NCBI GenBank assembly: GCA_032690845.1
Contig: CM064431.1
Span: 25,984,300 to 26,048,299 of the forward strand
DNA: 64,000 nt
Source: Eleusine coracana subsp. coracana
Lineage: Eukaryota > Streptophyta > Magnoliopsida > Poales > Poaceae
Direction: 5' to 3'
Shown one piece after another: positions 1-11,864 of the stretch. The position numbers and the translations under genes were made by a program. The notes under the pieces were generated by a model. It was given only the letters and a program-made list of their open reading frames with translations, ran no database searches and was not told the origin of the DNA. The number at the start of each line of letters is the position of its first letter. The first letter of the stretch is position 1.

Positions 1-172
1 ATCATCTCCATGGTTTCTAACAACACTTAATTCATTAGGTAGCAATCTATTCTCAAAATAATATAAAGGAATCATTAGGAACAAGCTCACCCGTAAATTC
101 AGTTGTCGCGCATGAACTTGTATTTTGGTTGGCGGAGTGCTGGGTGTATCCATAAGGGTGATGTCCTCATCA
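1..172 (-). mobile_element. Family-B LTR, 5' tip only (rest lies outside the window)
   Basis: The reverse complement begins TGATGAGGACATCACCC at 172 and runs to base 1. It matches the start of the family-B LTR at 59934-60105 almost base for base, including the part that encodes the C-terminal tail of pol. The canonical LTR start fixes the junction at 172/173. The other end and the target duplication are outside the window, so I cannot tell whether this is a solo LTR or part of a longer element. It cuts into the Tat element that follows. Confidence 0.85.
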
Positions 173-385
173 AGAACACCCTTCAGGATCATGCCTTGAT
201 CACAAAGGCATACAATGTGGGCACTCATCGGGCCCGAGTAAGCTCTAGATGTTCAATGTTCATTTGATATCCATCTTGGTAGAGTGATACGACTGGTCTG
301 ATATCTTGAAGTTTATTTGCAGGTTCTGGACACTTACGTGTCATAACCTGCACTCCCTCCGACCGATACCGAAGGGCCGGATTAT

Positions 386-2110
386 GTGGGGAAGCCACCA
401 CAGACTGGTGGTTTCAGCTCATCAGCAGGCGTGTGTCCGACTGAATCGGTCGTCACTGGCAACTCTGCTGTCCCTACCACCAATCTTCCCCTCACCAGTC
501 AGCGGGTAAAAAAGCTTACTTACTACCGAAGGCAATATCTAAGAGATGACGATGATGATGAGGAAGACAAACCTCAAAATGTCAGTCAACCCTCCCCTGC
601 TCCCTCTGACCGACAATCAAATCAGTCGAAGCCCCCATGTCAAGTGGCGCACAATGCAGGAACAACAAAAAAGGTTGACAAAGCCACCAAGGGGAAGCAA
701 TCAGTTTCACAGACTACTTCTGTAAAAAAGAAAGTCAGTCGGATCAAGATCAAGCATGACTCCATGTAAGTTACTTCATGGTTTCAAATCTTTGTCAAGT
801 GTAGCCAAAATATGTTCAGTTTCTAACATTTTGTCGTGAAGTGAACATACTACTCGGTCAACCGAGACTTAGAGCGCCCCCGTGTCTAAAGATACTCGGT
901 CGACTCCTGCGCTTCGTCCGACCGACCCATCTTAGTCTAAAGCCACGCCATCAAGCGTGCAGACTCAAGCGAACAAGATCCCAATAGTTGCAAGGTCGCC
1001 TCCGCAGACCACCTCTCCTCCCCCAACTAGCAGTGCACCATCTCCCATCAAGGACAAGGTCATGCCAGTTGAGAAAACTTTGGGTCGGCCTGAAGCCGAA
1101 GACTTGGAAATTCTCCATCAGCACCAAGAAGTGACCAAGGTACATCAATAATGAGGCCTTTTCCAGCAAATATATGCTCTGGTGGAGAAAAAACAAGCAA
1201 GGATAGAGTACCTTAAGGCTAAGAGCTTCGGTATGTATTGAAATCCTTCTTTATGTATAAATATTTTGTTGTATCTATGACTTGTTGTTGTTCGTAGTCA
1301 CCGAACAGCAGCTGGCAAAAGCTCAACAACAACAAGAGAAGCTACAAACTGGTTACAAGGCCGCTTCTTTGCAGTGGAGCCGTCTTGACCTTGCAGGTAA
1401 AAGATCTTCAAATCTTCTCATCGTCCATACTTTTTCCATTTTCTTTGTAAATCTTACAAAGAAATCATTACAGAACTGGAGAAGGTCACTTCCAATCAAT
1501 AGAAGTATTTGGATGTTCTGAAGACCGAGAAGGACGACCTCTCCAAATCTCTTGGCGAGTGAGATGTTGAACTTGCTGAACAGAAAAAGGAGTTGCATGA
1601 GACCGAGGAGTCTTTGAAGAATGCTAAGGCCAATGCCCTACAACATAAATGTAATTTGACCAGTAAGCTCTTCTTGTTTTCCACTTATTAGTCTTTGTTA
1701 TAAACTTCATCTTCTAATCTTGATGTCGGTCTGCAGTATTGTCATATGGCGCTCGGAAGGCTCTGGACTATATCCACGCAAAGCAAGTGGAGCAGACCGG
1801 ACATCCCATTGAATGCTTGCTGGAGCATGCACCAGAGTCGATCACCAACCATACCAGGAGGGTGGCAACCGAGGCCGGAGGTCAAGTGTTGGCTATTTGC
1901 CAGTCTTGGTCCCCGGAACTTCCATTGGACAAGATCAAGGAGGGCTTCAACCCATCGTTGACTGTCGACCAACGTCAGTTGCTATTAGACTCTATGATAG
2001 AAACCTCCTAAGCCCTGGTTGAGTACATTGACATTGATCCAGCTGTACCGACTCCTCCTGTCTCTCGAGAAATAGAAGATAACGTGTCTTCTCCTTCAGC
2101 AGAGCTGTAA
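386..2110 (+). pseudogene. Antisense spliced ORF (aORF) of the Tat element, degraded
   Basis: Coding-looking blocks on the plus strand, opposite to gag-pol, are separated by spacers with splice-like borders. Block 1 (386-765) has an acidic DDDDDEED run and a Lys-rich end, with donor GTAAGT at 766. Block 2 ends at 1230 before GTATG. Block 3 is 1298-1396, with acceptor TAG and donor GTAA. Block 4 (1474-1662) is heptad-like and Glu/Lys-rich, suggesting a coiled coil. Block 5 (1737-2110) follows CTGCAG. Stops interrupt blocks 2, 4 and 5. Position after integrase and antisense direction match the extra ORFs known from Tat-lineage elements; their function is unknown. The 5' exons are probably partly lost before 386. 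The exon model is my inference from splice signals. Confidence 0.6.
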
Positions 2111-2766
2111 TTTATGTAATCAGATACATTAGTAATATTTAAGTAGGAAAACAGTATGTTCCTTTGGTAATAATGATTGTTTTTTTCTTTCTTAATTATC
2201 AATTAAGTTGAAAAAATTGACTGAGTAGTCAATAGAGCGATCTCCAATTACTTATAGCAATTCAGGCAGTACTTAGCTGCATTAGTCGCGCTTTAGTTCT
2301 TAAACCCTATCACTATAAGATCTTGGAGATAAAACAGAAGACGCATCGGTCTGCCTTAGCATATAAGGGCATAATTTGTAACCACATAACAATCAGAATC
2401 GACCAATCCACACACGACCTATCGCGTTTTGGCGCTGGGTTTAGTGTAGTGGCAGTCTGTTGTGCAGTACAAATTGTATGACTATCATGCTGTAGTGTTA
2501 GACAAAAAAACATAAGTCCATATCAAAATATGTAGAATCGGTCTATAAAAATCCAAAACCAGTGTTTATCCAGGTTAAGGAGGAGTGCGACATTATTATT
2601 AGCCCCCTATCTTGATTGTTTAATGTGTAAATTAAGGAATCGAGGCAAATAAGAATGAAAATCATCAAAAACCGTTCATCAAAAAAGATAGAAGTTCCAT
2701 TCAATAACAATGCATAGGAATATAAAAAATAAACTAAGTATAAAGGCGACATAGCTGATTTATGTT
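2111..2766. other. AT-rich spacer between the antisense ORF and integrase
   Basis: No coding block, repeat or LTR end is recognisable here. It lies between the end of the antisense ORF and the pol stop codon, so it is most simply the convergent 3' untranslated space of the Tat element. Confidence 0.5.
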
Positions 2767-3790
2767 CTATGAATTTGGTACGTCATCGCCGTCTTCATAC
2801 ATCAGTCGATAAGCCCCCGGCCGAGTGACTTCTTTGACCACGTATGGTCCTTCCCATTTAGAGGATAACTTGTGTCGATTCTTGGTTGATTGCACTCGGC
2901 GCAATACTAAATCTCCAACATGGAACTATCGACTTCGAACGTTCTTCTCATAGTAACATCGTAAGCCATGTTGGCACACTACTGACCAAAACAGAGCGCG
3001 ATCATGCATCTCCTCTACCACAATCAACTCGATTTGTTGGTTATCTTCAAAAAGCCTCTTGTCATATCCTTTGACTTGTGCTGAAACAAGGTTTACCTCG
3101 GTCGGTGGCATAGACTCAGAGCCATGGACCAACAAGAAAGGAGACTGGCCAGCAGCCAGACTGACATTAGTGCGCAGCCCCTAGAGGACCGAAAGAAGCT
3201 CTCGAACCCACCGACCGGCATAAGGCTTAGGTCTGTCAAAAATCTGCGGCTTCAACCCCTGAAGAATCATGTCGTTGGCCCGTTCGACCTGCTCGTTGCT
3301 TTGAGGATGGGCCACCAAAGCAAAGTGGATTTTTATTCCCATCTCATCGGCATAGTCACGAAATTTCTCTGATGTAAACTGAGTACCATTGTCAGTGATG
3401 ATATCTTAAGGAACTCCAAACTGAGTGAAGACCTCTCTAACAAACTTGATTGCCTTCTTTGAAGTTATCTTTCTGATCGGCTTTGCATTTGCTGAACTTG
3501 TCAATGGCAACAAACAAATGAGTAAACCTGCCTAGCGCTTTCTTGAAAGGACCGACAATATCCAGCCCCCATATTGCAACGGGCCAAGCCATAGGTATCA
3601 TCTGAAGTTGTTGCGATGGCACGTGCGTCTGCTGACCGAAAATAGACAACCTTCACAATTCCGAACGAGTTGGTGTGCATCTTGGACCGCCATGGGCCAA
3701 TAAAACCCTTGCCGGAAAGCCTTGCCGACCAAAGTCTTGGAAGCTGCATGGTTACCGCATGCTCCTGCTCGAATTTCCTCCATCAATCTT
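2767..3790 (-). pseudogene. Tat integrase (broken)
   Basis: Integrase catalyses insertion of the element's cDNA. The N-terminal zinc-binding HHCC region is visible at about 3786-3620, with GNHAASKTLVGKAF, then FYWP, then NCEGC. The core follows: GLDIVGPF near 3570, then a TDNGTQF block near 3390 and a HPQSNEQVERAN block near 3290, matching the second Asp and the Glu of the DDE triad. A C-terminal GDLVLRRV segment near 2900 and a GPYVVKEV segment near 2850 end at TAG, 2767-2769. The domain is spread over several frames with internal stops (for example near 3405 and 3180), so it is inactive. Upstream is the second RNase H. Confidence 0.8.
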
Positions 3791-3959
3791 TACCTTCTGG
3801 AATTGAAATGCATCACATCAAGATGTTTAATCCTCCCTTTTGATAGAGCAGGTCATCCACCATTAAACATCCCCGAGATCGAGCCTTTAACCTCTGTTGC
3901 TTATTGGAACCCGCAGGCAGCGTACCACCAACCAAGAACTGAATAATCGGGTCACGCCA

Positions 3960-4443
3960 ATCGGTCTCCATGTTGACTTCTTAGACAGGGTCAGCCATGT
4001 CGGTTGTTAGGACATCCGACCAAGAAGAAATAGTGAGAGAATCAAGGATGTATAAGAAAACACTAGGTGGGACAATCCATCGCGATGATCCCATCTTAAG
4101 TTCACGCATGTTATCGTGGAGAACATGCATGAACTTAAGTCCATCAAACTTGTTTTCCAGCTTCCGTACTTCTTAGCAGTAGGCAGCCATGTTGTCATCC
4201 ACACAATTCCAATCCCTAGTGACCTAGTTGATAACCAGGGCCGAGTCACCAAAGATATCGAGGCGCTGAATGCCGAGTGATATGGCAATTTATAGACCGT
4301 GTAGAAGAGCTTCGTACTCTGCAGCGTTCTTGGATGTGTGAAACTTGATTTGGAGGGCATATAGAAGTTTCTCTCGTGTTGAAGAAATAAGTATGATTCC
4401 TGCCCCTGCGTCCGTCAATTGGAGTGCGCTGTCAAAGTACATT
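3960..4443 (-). pseudogene. Second, archaeal-type RNase H (aRNH) of the Tat element
   Basis: A second RNase H lies between the retroviral-type RNase H and integrase. On the minus strand it opens with a YFDSA block near 4440 followed by AGAGI, has AEYEALLHG near 4315, and GDSALVINQV near 4240. These correspond to the Asp, Glu and Asp of the active site. An extra RNase H in this position is characteristic of Tat-lineage elements and is absent from chromoviruses. Stops near 4297 and 4173 interrupt the frame, so it is not functional even though the catalytic residues look retained. Confidence 0.75.
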
Positions 4444-5050
4444 TTCTAGTACTCAATATCTTGTGGTGCCGGTGGCATTTGAATCTCTGTCCACTCGGAA
4501 CGAAGTCAGCCAGTGCCTATCCTTTGATTGTCGAGCGAAGTACGAACGTGATGGTATATTGACCGAGTTCGACCATCCACTTGGCAATTTTGCCGACTGC
4601 TTTGCGGTTATGAAGAACCTCTCTAAGCGCAAAAGTGGTATGAACTTCGATCGGATGAGCTTGAAAATAATGCTTCAGCTTCCTAGAGGTGATCAAGAGC
4701 GCATATAGCAGCTTCCAGATCTAGTGATATCGGGTCTTGGAGGCATTAAGAACCTCACTCACAAAGTACACCGGGTGTTGTACTTTTTGTACATATCCCT
4801 CTTCTTCTCAGTCGACCGTTAGAACGGTACTCACAACTTGAGTTGTGGCCAAAACGTAGAGTTGAAGCTTCTCTTGTGGCTCCGGAGGCACTAAGACCAG
4901 GATGTTGCTGAGATAATACCTCAGCTCTTCCAAAGTCGACTGTGCCTCTTCTATCCAGACGAAGTTGTCTTGCTTTTTGAGTAACTTGAAGAATGGCCGA
5001 CCCCTAACCCCAGTCAGGAAATAAAGTGACTCAAAGATGTCATGCACCCG
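4444..5050 (-). pseudogene. Tat RT connection and first RNase H domain (broken)
   Basis: Downstream of RT on the minus strand is the connection segment (FFKLLKKQ and FVWIEEAQ, near 4990-4950), then the RNase H start near 4850. A stop falls near 4808-4810. After it, in the same direction, come a HPVYFVSEVL block near 4765 and a GKIAKWMVELGQY block near 4590. This part would degrade the RNA of the RNA:DNA hybrid. The stop and frame changes make it a pseudogene. It joins RT upstream and the aRNH downstream without a gap. Confidence 0.75.
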
Positions 5051-5640
5051 ATCAGCTTCTAAACATCTCTTTGGGAATTAGGAGGCCCCATGCCAAGGAT
5101 TGCCTTGATTTTTTTCTGGGTTAGCCTCTATACCTCGTTTCGAAATGTTGTAACCGAGTACCTTTCCTGAAGGAAGCCTGAAGACGCACTTCTTTGGGTT
5201 CAACTTCATCGAGTATCATCTCGAGTTGTCAAACATCCCAGCTCGGTCAGAGAGAAGTTTTCCAACGTTTTGAGTCTTTACCATGATGTGATCAATATAT
5301 GCTTCTACGTTCCGGCCGATCTGAGTTTCGAGGCAGCGTTGAATACCACGTAGGTAAGTCGCGCCAATATTCTTCAGATCAAAGGGCATGGTTATATAGG
5401 AGTAGGCGCCAAAGGGAGCTATAAAGGAAGTCTTGATTTGATCCTCGACCTTCAGTGGGATCTGGTGATATCCTAAATAGGCATCCAGAAAGCTCAAGAG
5501 CTCACACCCGGCTGTCGAGTCTACGATCTTTGGACAGACCTTGTTCAAGTCGGTATAATCAATGCACATACGCCACTCTTTATTCTTCTTGGGTACAAGG
5601 ACTGGATTAGCCAGCTAATCTGGATGGTACACTTCCTTTA
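5051..5640 (-). pseudogene. Tat reverse transcriptase (active-site Asp lost)
   Basis: Reverse transcriptase copies element RNA into cDNA. Visible blocks in order are LANPVLVPKK (near 5610), WRMCIDYTDLNK (near 5570), LSFLDAYLGYHQIPL (near 5480), APFGAYSY and MPFDLKN (near 5410), and EAYIDHIMVKT (near 5290). The last is the catalytic box, normally YxDD; here it reads YIDH, so the second catalytic Asp is a His. That alone should abolish polymerisation. The stretch 5641-5977 between protease and RT is the expected linker, with stops. The best open segment is 5216-5569. Confidence 0.85.
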
Positions 5641-5977
5641 TAAAATTAGCATCTAAAAGCCTAGCTATCTACTTATTCATGGCATCCTTGCGATCTTAAG
5701 AAAATCTTCTAAGTTGTTGCTTGACGGGTGTAGCCCTAGGAGGCACACTTAACTCATGTAGGAAAAGAGTGAGCGCGAGTTCCTATTTCTCTCCTACATT
5801 GGCCCCTACATAAGTAACCTTAGCAGGGTCTTCAGGATCAAGAGGAATTTCCTAGGTCGGCACGTTGTCCATCTGGATCTTATCCTTACTAGGCTTCTTT
5901 GTGGGGATCTCCACGTCAGTCTCCACCTCTTTGCCGACTGCCTTCTGGATTTCCAGCCGATCGGACAACATCAATTG

Positions 5978-6567
5978 TCAGTCGGCCAACTCATAGCTCT
6001 GCACATCACAATCAAAAGAATTCCGAAGATCAGAGTGGAGGGCGATGATTCCTTTGGGGCCTGGCATATTCAAGGTGAGGTAACGATAGTGTGGGACCAT
6101 CATGAATTTCGCTATCGCCGGTCTACCAATAATGGCATGGTAGGCAGACTTAAAGTCGACTACTTGGAAGATAATATGCTTGCTCCTGAAGTTCTCTCGG
6201 GTACCGAATGTGATAGGCAGAGTGATCTGCCCTATCGGTACTAAGGTCTTGCCTGGTACAATCTCATGAAAGGGAGAGGTGCTCGGTTTGAGGTCCTCGG
6301 AGGTCAGGCCTAGCTCCCTGAGAGTCTTGGTGAAGATCAAGTCAAGGATGCTTCCTCCATCATTGAGTACTTTATTCAACTTGACCTCCTTCAAAGTTGT
6401 CGTGAGAACAAGCGGGTAGCTACTCGGTCTGGGCAGGTGCCTAGGGTGATCTGACTGATAAAAAGTGACCGGAACTTCAGACCACTTCATGTACTCGGGT
6501 GCAGCTAGCTCCACGGAGTTGATCTTTTGTAATTCCAGCTTGTGTTTGCGTTTGGACGTGTAGGTGT
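5978..6567 (-). pseudogene. Tat aspartic protease region
   Basis: A 178-codon open stretch (5978-6514) carries a retropepsin-like domain that would cleave Gag-Pol. The active-site block reads NDGGSILDLIF near 6360, and a hydrophobic-GRPA block (IIGRPAIAKF) near 6125 matches the second conserved half of plant gypsy proteases. The frame is cut off upstream at 6568 by an inserted LTR; on the other side of that insertion the element continues as gag. The domain itself looks almost intact, but its polyprotein context is broken. Confidence 0.75.
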
Positions 6568-9159
6568 TGTCACAGCCCTATACCGAAGTATAGAGTGTGC
6601 CGTACAGGATCGCCTCGGGAGATGGTTAGCGAAGTAACCATACATAGCATTCACACACGAACATCCATCATTTACAAAGATACATCATCAGGTGCTTAAT
6701 ATTACAAGTTCAAGAGTCATAGCGGAAGCAAATTTAGCTACATTACCATACATGTGTTCTTGGTTCATATTACATAAATATACGGACGCGGAAAATACGT
6801 CAAGCACTACGCAGAACCTAAGTAAACCATGTCGGCCCTAGGGAAATAGCTCACTCATCTTGATTAGGGGAACTGGGGACCCTTTCAATGGTCCAGTTCT
6901 GGGGCTCCTCACCTTCCCACACAACTTTGTTACAGCAATCACAATAAGTCGCTTGAGGTAAACCTGAAAAACCACATAATCGCAAAGCCTGAGTATCTAG
7001 CATAGTCCGCAAGAGTTACCCGTCCAAAAGGTTTTCTAAAACTGACTCCTAACATGCAGGGGGCTGACCGGGTTTATTTGATATTTGCGTAAAAGCACCT
7101 ATTAATTCTATGCTGTGATGCTTATTCCTTAACCAAGATTTTACTTGCTTGTTGCCGAAACGGAACTGTCGTTGAACCTAGCTAGCTGCTAAGACTTGTA
7201 CAAATATAAAGAACAATACAACATAGCAATATGTATCCATGGAGCAAATAAATTTCAGCATCATAACCAAACTTCTCTACTTAAAGTAGTATTGCCACTG
7301 CTCGAAACAAGAGGTGCTCATAACCGTGAGGGACGGCAATTTGAATCGATTTACATCCTGCAGGAGAATAACCCAAATGCACGACATACGCATCATTTAA
7401 GAACGCGTATGGCCACCTTTCACGAGGTTGCGATAAAGTCGATCCGGGGCCATAGATCCCGAGTACACGTCCTCCCTGCGATACAATACTTCGTATCCGA
7501 GGCTTAACCCATGCACTCTCCAGCGGTCCTCGACCCGTGCATCCACCGTGCCATTCACATCATCTCTGGATCGATGAGTAATACCGTCCAACAATACGGT
7601 GCCCAAGTTACTAGGTTTACAAATTCCCATATAGAGGTATGCACTTGGTACTGTTCAATACTTGTCCGCGGAGTTGCAACGATAGGTTCTCAAATTTTAA
7701 CCAATTTCATTCTTCACATGAATCATGATTGAATCAAGTGATCCCATAGTCTACCGTTGACTCCACTAATTTAAGCCTAGCAGTTGCTAACGAAAAGGCT
7801 TACTAACGTAAACTAAGTATAGGTCATAGTTTGTTTATGCAAGTGGGTTTCCATCCAAACTCTATACCTGATGCACAATACAATATCCCTCTATGGTGAC
7901 AAAATAAAAAGGACTCATAAATCAGTAGGTGTGCACCGGGGCTTGCCTTGGGAGTGACCGTAGTTAGAGTTCTCGGCGGGGTTTAGCTCAACCTCAGGAT
8001 CCTCAGGGTTGCTTGCCACGTCCTTGCTCCCGGTCTCGCTTCCTAGTCAATGCAGTGCAATGCACGGTAAGGAATTGGACGATGATTCATGGCACTTCTT
8101 CAATAAATAGAATGTGACGGAATGATGCTCATGCATGGGATGCCATGCTTGCACAACACTCTGGCAAATACTGATTTTAAGAGGACAAACTTCTAATTAG
8201 GGAGGTGGGAGACACGTCAATCAATAAGCGTATCACTTACCTCAATTAAGGCATACCTCTGGGGCTAAGGAATTAACAGGGTATCTTTCATCGGTGTGAC
8301 TAGGCCTACTTAGCAGACATGCAAAGCCTCTTAACTACATTCTTACCCGGGGTGCATTCACCAATTATAATGCCCATGCAAGAGAACATAGAAACTTTAT
8401 ATTGCAAAGTTAAACCCTAGCATGTGTCTCTTTCCTTAACCTCCTAGAAGTTGACATGCTCACTTTTAAATATAACCCTAAACCAATCTAGATATATAAG
8501 CTAACCGTGCAACATGAGCATACAATGGAAAATAATAAACTTTACTGTAAGTCAAGATTAACATGTTGCATGGGCAGTCCCAAAGATGGATTTATCCCTA
8601 ATAATAACTATATGCATATACAAGGCACTATTTACATTGGAATTCCATCAAGCTAATTATTAATGAGCAATATAACAACACAAAGCATACGAATGGTGCC
8701 CTAAATTTTTCATGGAGATTTTATAGGTATGTAGAAATGCCCAAAGAGCAGGAATACTAAATTTCAGAATTAAAAATCCTACCCAAGAATTTTTATAAAT
8801 TCATTTACTGAAAATGGGGATTATGCAATAACACTAAAAATTTGCATAAACGATGGGAATGTGCTTTTGTACAAAGTTCAGGAATGACATGAAATGCTTA
8901 CTGGCCAAATCCCATGATTTTACCAGCTATAAATTTTTAATTATGAGTTTAATACTCTTAGCAAGGTTCTAACTTTGGTGATTTAATTTTATTAATCTAC
9001 TGCATAACTCTGGCTCTCATCTTGTTTTCTTGGTAGAGTAGGATTTTATGAATCCAACAAAATTGGTTTTATGCTCATTAGACTTTTATTTCTCGAGTTA
9101 TGAATTTTTGAAACTTTCAACAAAGTTGGGGCTAAATTACAGAAATGCCACTCAACATT

Positions 9160-10030
9160 TTTCAAACGCCCGTGGGCCAGCGGCCAATCGGCTGCGCCGC
9201 ACGGCCAACGCAGCTTGCCCACGTGCTCAGCACCCCACGGCGACCTCCTGGGCCCGGTTGGTGACCAACGGGAAGCGCCGGGGATGGCCGGCGGCGAGCG
9301 GCGGAGCAGGGGAAGGGTACGGCGACGTTGCGCGGCGAGCACGGCGAGCGAGGGGAGTCGGGGAGTGGCGGGAGAGCATCACCTTGTGCGGAGATTGACA
9401 GCGTGGAGGGGCTAGGCGACGGGGAGGGCCAGAGGAGGGGTCTCGTCGGCGGGGTGGGGAGGGACCCGACGGCGGCGGCTCCTTTCTTCGTCAATTCCGG
9501 CGAGGTCTCTGCGGCAGAGGGGAAACGGGTCAGGGGCATGCTAGGAGAGATACTCGCGCACCGATTTGAGGAGACAGGAGCGAACGGAGGGCTGCCTAGG
9601 TGGAGCTCGACGCGACGACGGTCATGGCGGAGGGAAACAAGGGCGACGTCCGATTCTTGCGGAAGAAGAGAAAGGAGGCGAGGGCAGGGGCACCTGGTCT
9701 CGCCGGGAGGCCTGGAAAGTGTGTGGCGTGCGTGCGAGAGCAGAGAGGAAGGGAGGACAGGGGGTCTCGGCGGCTGCGGCCTTAAGTATCGAGCGGCAGC
9801 GAGAGAGCAGAGAGAGCGAGGAGGTGAGCTAGCCGCCGGGGATTGGCTCGTCAGTGCGGCTTCAATGTGGCACCGGTGGCACAGCGATGGGCAGGCAGGG
9901 CAGTGGTCGGGATGGGCAGGAGAGAGGAGGCGATCGGTGGCCGGCGGGGGGGGGGGGGGGGGGGGGGTTACGGTGGTGTCAATCGAAGAGTGGCCCAAGG
10001 GCAGAGAAGCTGTTGACCCCGTTTGACTAG
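9160..10030. other. GC-rich island in the long LTR, with open frames on both strands
   Basis: The sequence changes sharply from AT-rich to strongly GC-rich here. Long open frames on both strands (9162-10109 minus, Pro/Ser/Arg-rich; 9328-10026 plus, Gly/Arg-rich) are what GC bias produces, and neither shows a known domain. The position fits a promoter-proximal leader of the LTR on the minus strand, just downstream of the TATA-like box. I do not call a gene. Confidence 0.45.
9946..9967. repeat. 22-bp G homopolymer
   Basis: An uninterrupted run of G follows CCGGC. It is able to form a G-quadruplex and its length is likely to vary between individuals or be mis-sequenced. Confidence 0.9.
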
Positions 10031-10458
10031 AACAGTGATCGGTACTTTGCATAATTCTCCATGCTTCGGTGCTCCAAACTCTATGACAATTTTTTTGTAC
10101 GTACAGCAAAACCTACTTGCCAACTTGGTTTTGGGGCCACGTCGAAATTCCTTCTGGAAAATTAATTAAAATTCTTGGAACAGAGGTGCTGTTCTCTGCA
10201 CTTAGGGAATTTTTAGGGTTATTAAACCTTTACCAAAAATTCTGGTAAATTCCCCAAAATTCTTTCTTGACATGCTCGACTGGAATATGCAAAAATATTG
10301 GCACACTTCCATTGAGTTTTGTACAGTTTTTGAAATGCTACTAAATGGCCAAATTGTGGAATTAACTAATTAAATTTATTCTCCTTTTTCTTTGGCACTT
10401 TAACTATTTGAAATTTTTAATTAGTCAGCAATTTAACATGGTGACTTGGGATGTCACA

Positions 10459-10934
10459 AGTGTCGAGCCCTCCAAAGATGAAGTTGACTTCCTTCCGGGG
10501 CTCCTAAAACTCTCCTTCCTCATCCTTGTCACCGTTGTCGCTAGCTTTGTCCTTGTCGTTTCGCCTCGGTGGATCTTTGGCAACTTTCAACACGGCAATC
10601 GCGAAGCCCTTCAGATGGTAGCAATCCTTTGCTTTATGATTTCCTTTGCCATAGGCACGGGCACTCAGCAAGTCATCCATGGTCTACTTGTTCATCCATG
10701 GATTTTTTCTTGGATCGGTCTATAGCGGCAACCATGTTGTCAGATTTCCTCTTCTTGTCCTTTTTGAAGGACTCGATCTTGTCCTAGCGCTTCTCCTTCC
10801 CTTTACCTCAGATGTCGTATAGAGCTGACTCCCTTGAAGATATTTCTTCGCAATCACAAAACACTCTCGATCGGTCAGATTGAGGTTATGATTCCACCGA
10901 TCGATCTCCCAAACCAGGTCATTACTCTGCAACC
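10459..10934 (-). pseudogene. Tat gag, C-terminal part
   Basis: This segment lies between the two LTR insertions and reads on the minus strand as the later part of a Tat gag. A DRECFVIAKKYL block near 10850 follows on from the gag core at 11860 once the solo LTR is removed. The rest is Lys/Arg-rich and broken by stops. A Cys/His block (DCYHLKGFA, near 10640) may be a remnant of the nucleic-acid-binding part. Confidence 0.55.
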
Positions 10935-11859
10935 TGATGAGGACATCACTCCTATGGATACGCACAACCCTCCTCCAATTCTGGACTTGCAAGGTCCAAT
11001 GACTAGAGCTCGTGCACGATGACTAAATTTAGAGGTGAGCTCGTTCCTACGTTCTTCGCTATATGTTACTTTTGAGAATGGTTTGCTACCTAATGATTAT
11101 TTTATGATTAGAAACCATGCAGAGGACCAGGAGATGATGGGAGAAGGAGTTGGGAACATGGAGAACCAGCAAGGGCTTGGAAGCCAAAGTGGAGGCCCAA
11201 TCAAAACCGACTTCGAGTCTGTTTCGGGGCCCAGGATCAGTCTGCACTAAAACAACCGCCCAGGAGGCATACGGACTTGGATTTGGACGTTCTATATATG
11301 CACGGAAAGATAAGGAGAAGACCTTTCCAATGCCGCCGGCCTCATGTCAAAATTCATCCCGAGTCATCAGGAATCGTCAAAACAAGAGAGAGTACAGAAT
11401 CTGTGTCGGTGCTGCGTCGCCTATTTTTGGCATTTGGGCTTTGTATCTAGTTGAGCCCAATTAGGGGCGCGTCCAGAGGGTCTTGCACGACCCTAGGGTC
11501 TTTATATACAGCCGCCACCGCAGCATTAGGTTTTGGGGGTTTTGCTTAGATCAATTCTGTTCATAAACAGTTTCGCCGTTCATCGGTTTGTGAGACCCCA
11601 ACTTCGAGAGTTTAATCATACATCTGCAATTGTATTGCATTCTTCGTTATTCTTGCTTGTGTTCTTGATTCGCAGGCAGGGATTAGCCTTCTCGGTGAGG
11701 TCAATCGTCGTTGGATGGTTGATAACCAGAGGAGACGTCGTGCTGCGATTGCGGGGTTTAGAACGTGCTGTTCTGAAGCCGGATCGATTTGTGTGTCGCC
11801 TCTGACCAAATCAACTTACCAAGAATCTTTCGGAAGATCAGGAACCCTTGTTCACATCA
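10935..11859 (+). mobile_element. Family-A solo LTR with perfect 5-bp target duplication
   Basis: The LTR starts TGATGAGGACATCACTCC and ends CCCTTGTTCACATCA, 925 bp. It is flanked on both sides by CAACC (10930-10934 and 11860-11864). It matches both LTRs of the complete family-A element at 18361-26129. A TATATA box is at 11503-11508. The first 315 bp carry the tail of the pol frame (GPMTRARA near 10997), as in the full element. With no internal region and an intact duplication, it is a solo LTR made by recombination between two LTRs. It was inserted into the Tat gag. Confidence 0.93.
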
Positions 11860-11864
11860 CAACC

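Larger units (their letters stand above)
6568..10458 (-). mobile_element. Long solo LTR (3.9 kb), probably Tekay/Del-type Ty3/gypsy
   Basis: The insert has TG...CA ends that are inverted to each other: TGTCACAGCCC at 6568 and GGGATGTCACA ending 10458. It is flanked by GGTGT (6563-6567) and AGTGT (10459-10463), a 5 bp target duplication with one mismatch. It splits the Tat element between protease and gag. No gag or pol blocks, primer site or purine tract are seen inside, so it is best read as one LTR left by recombination. Minus orientation is inferred: the start TGTGACATCCC, a TATA-like ATACTTAAGG (9781-9790) and a GC-rich leader after it resemble long Tekay-type grass LTRs. Lineage is by resemblance only. 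Confidence 0.6.

Noticed and set aside
3124..3372. A plus-strand 82-codon ORF over the integrase
   Set aside because: Antisense to the DDE integrase blocks on the minus strand; no independent support.
4007..4360. A 117-codon minus-strand ORF near the second RNase H
   Set aside because: It is a shadow in another frame; the RNase H motifs read in a different frame.
9162..10109. A 315-codon minus-strand ORF and a 232-codon plus-strand ORF
   Set aside because: Both lie in a GC-rich, low-complexity block with a homopolymer; composition is Pro/Ser/Arg or Gly/Arg-rich, there is no domain, and the frames overlap each other on opposite strands.
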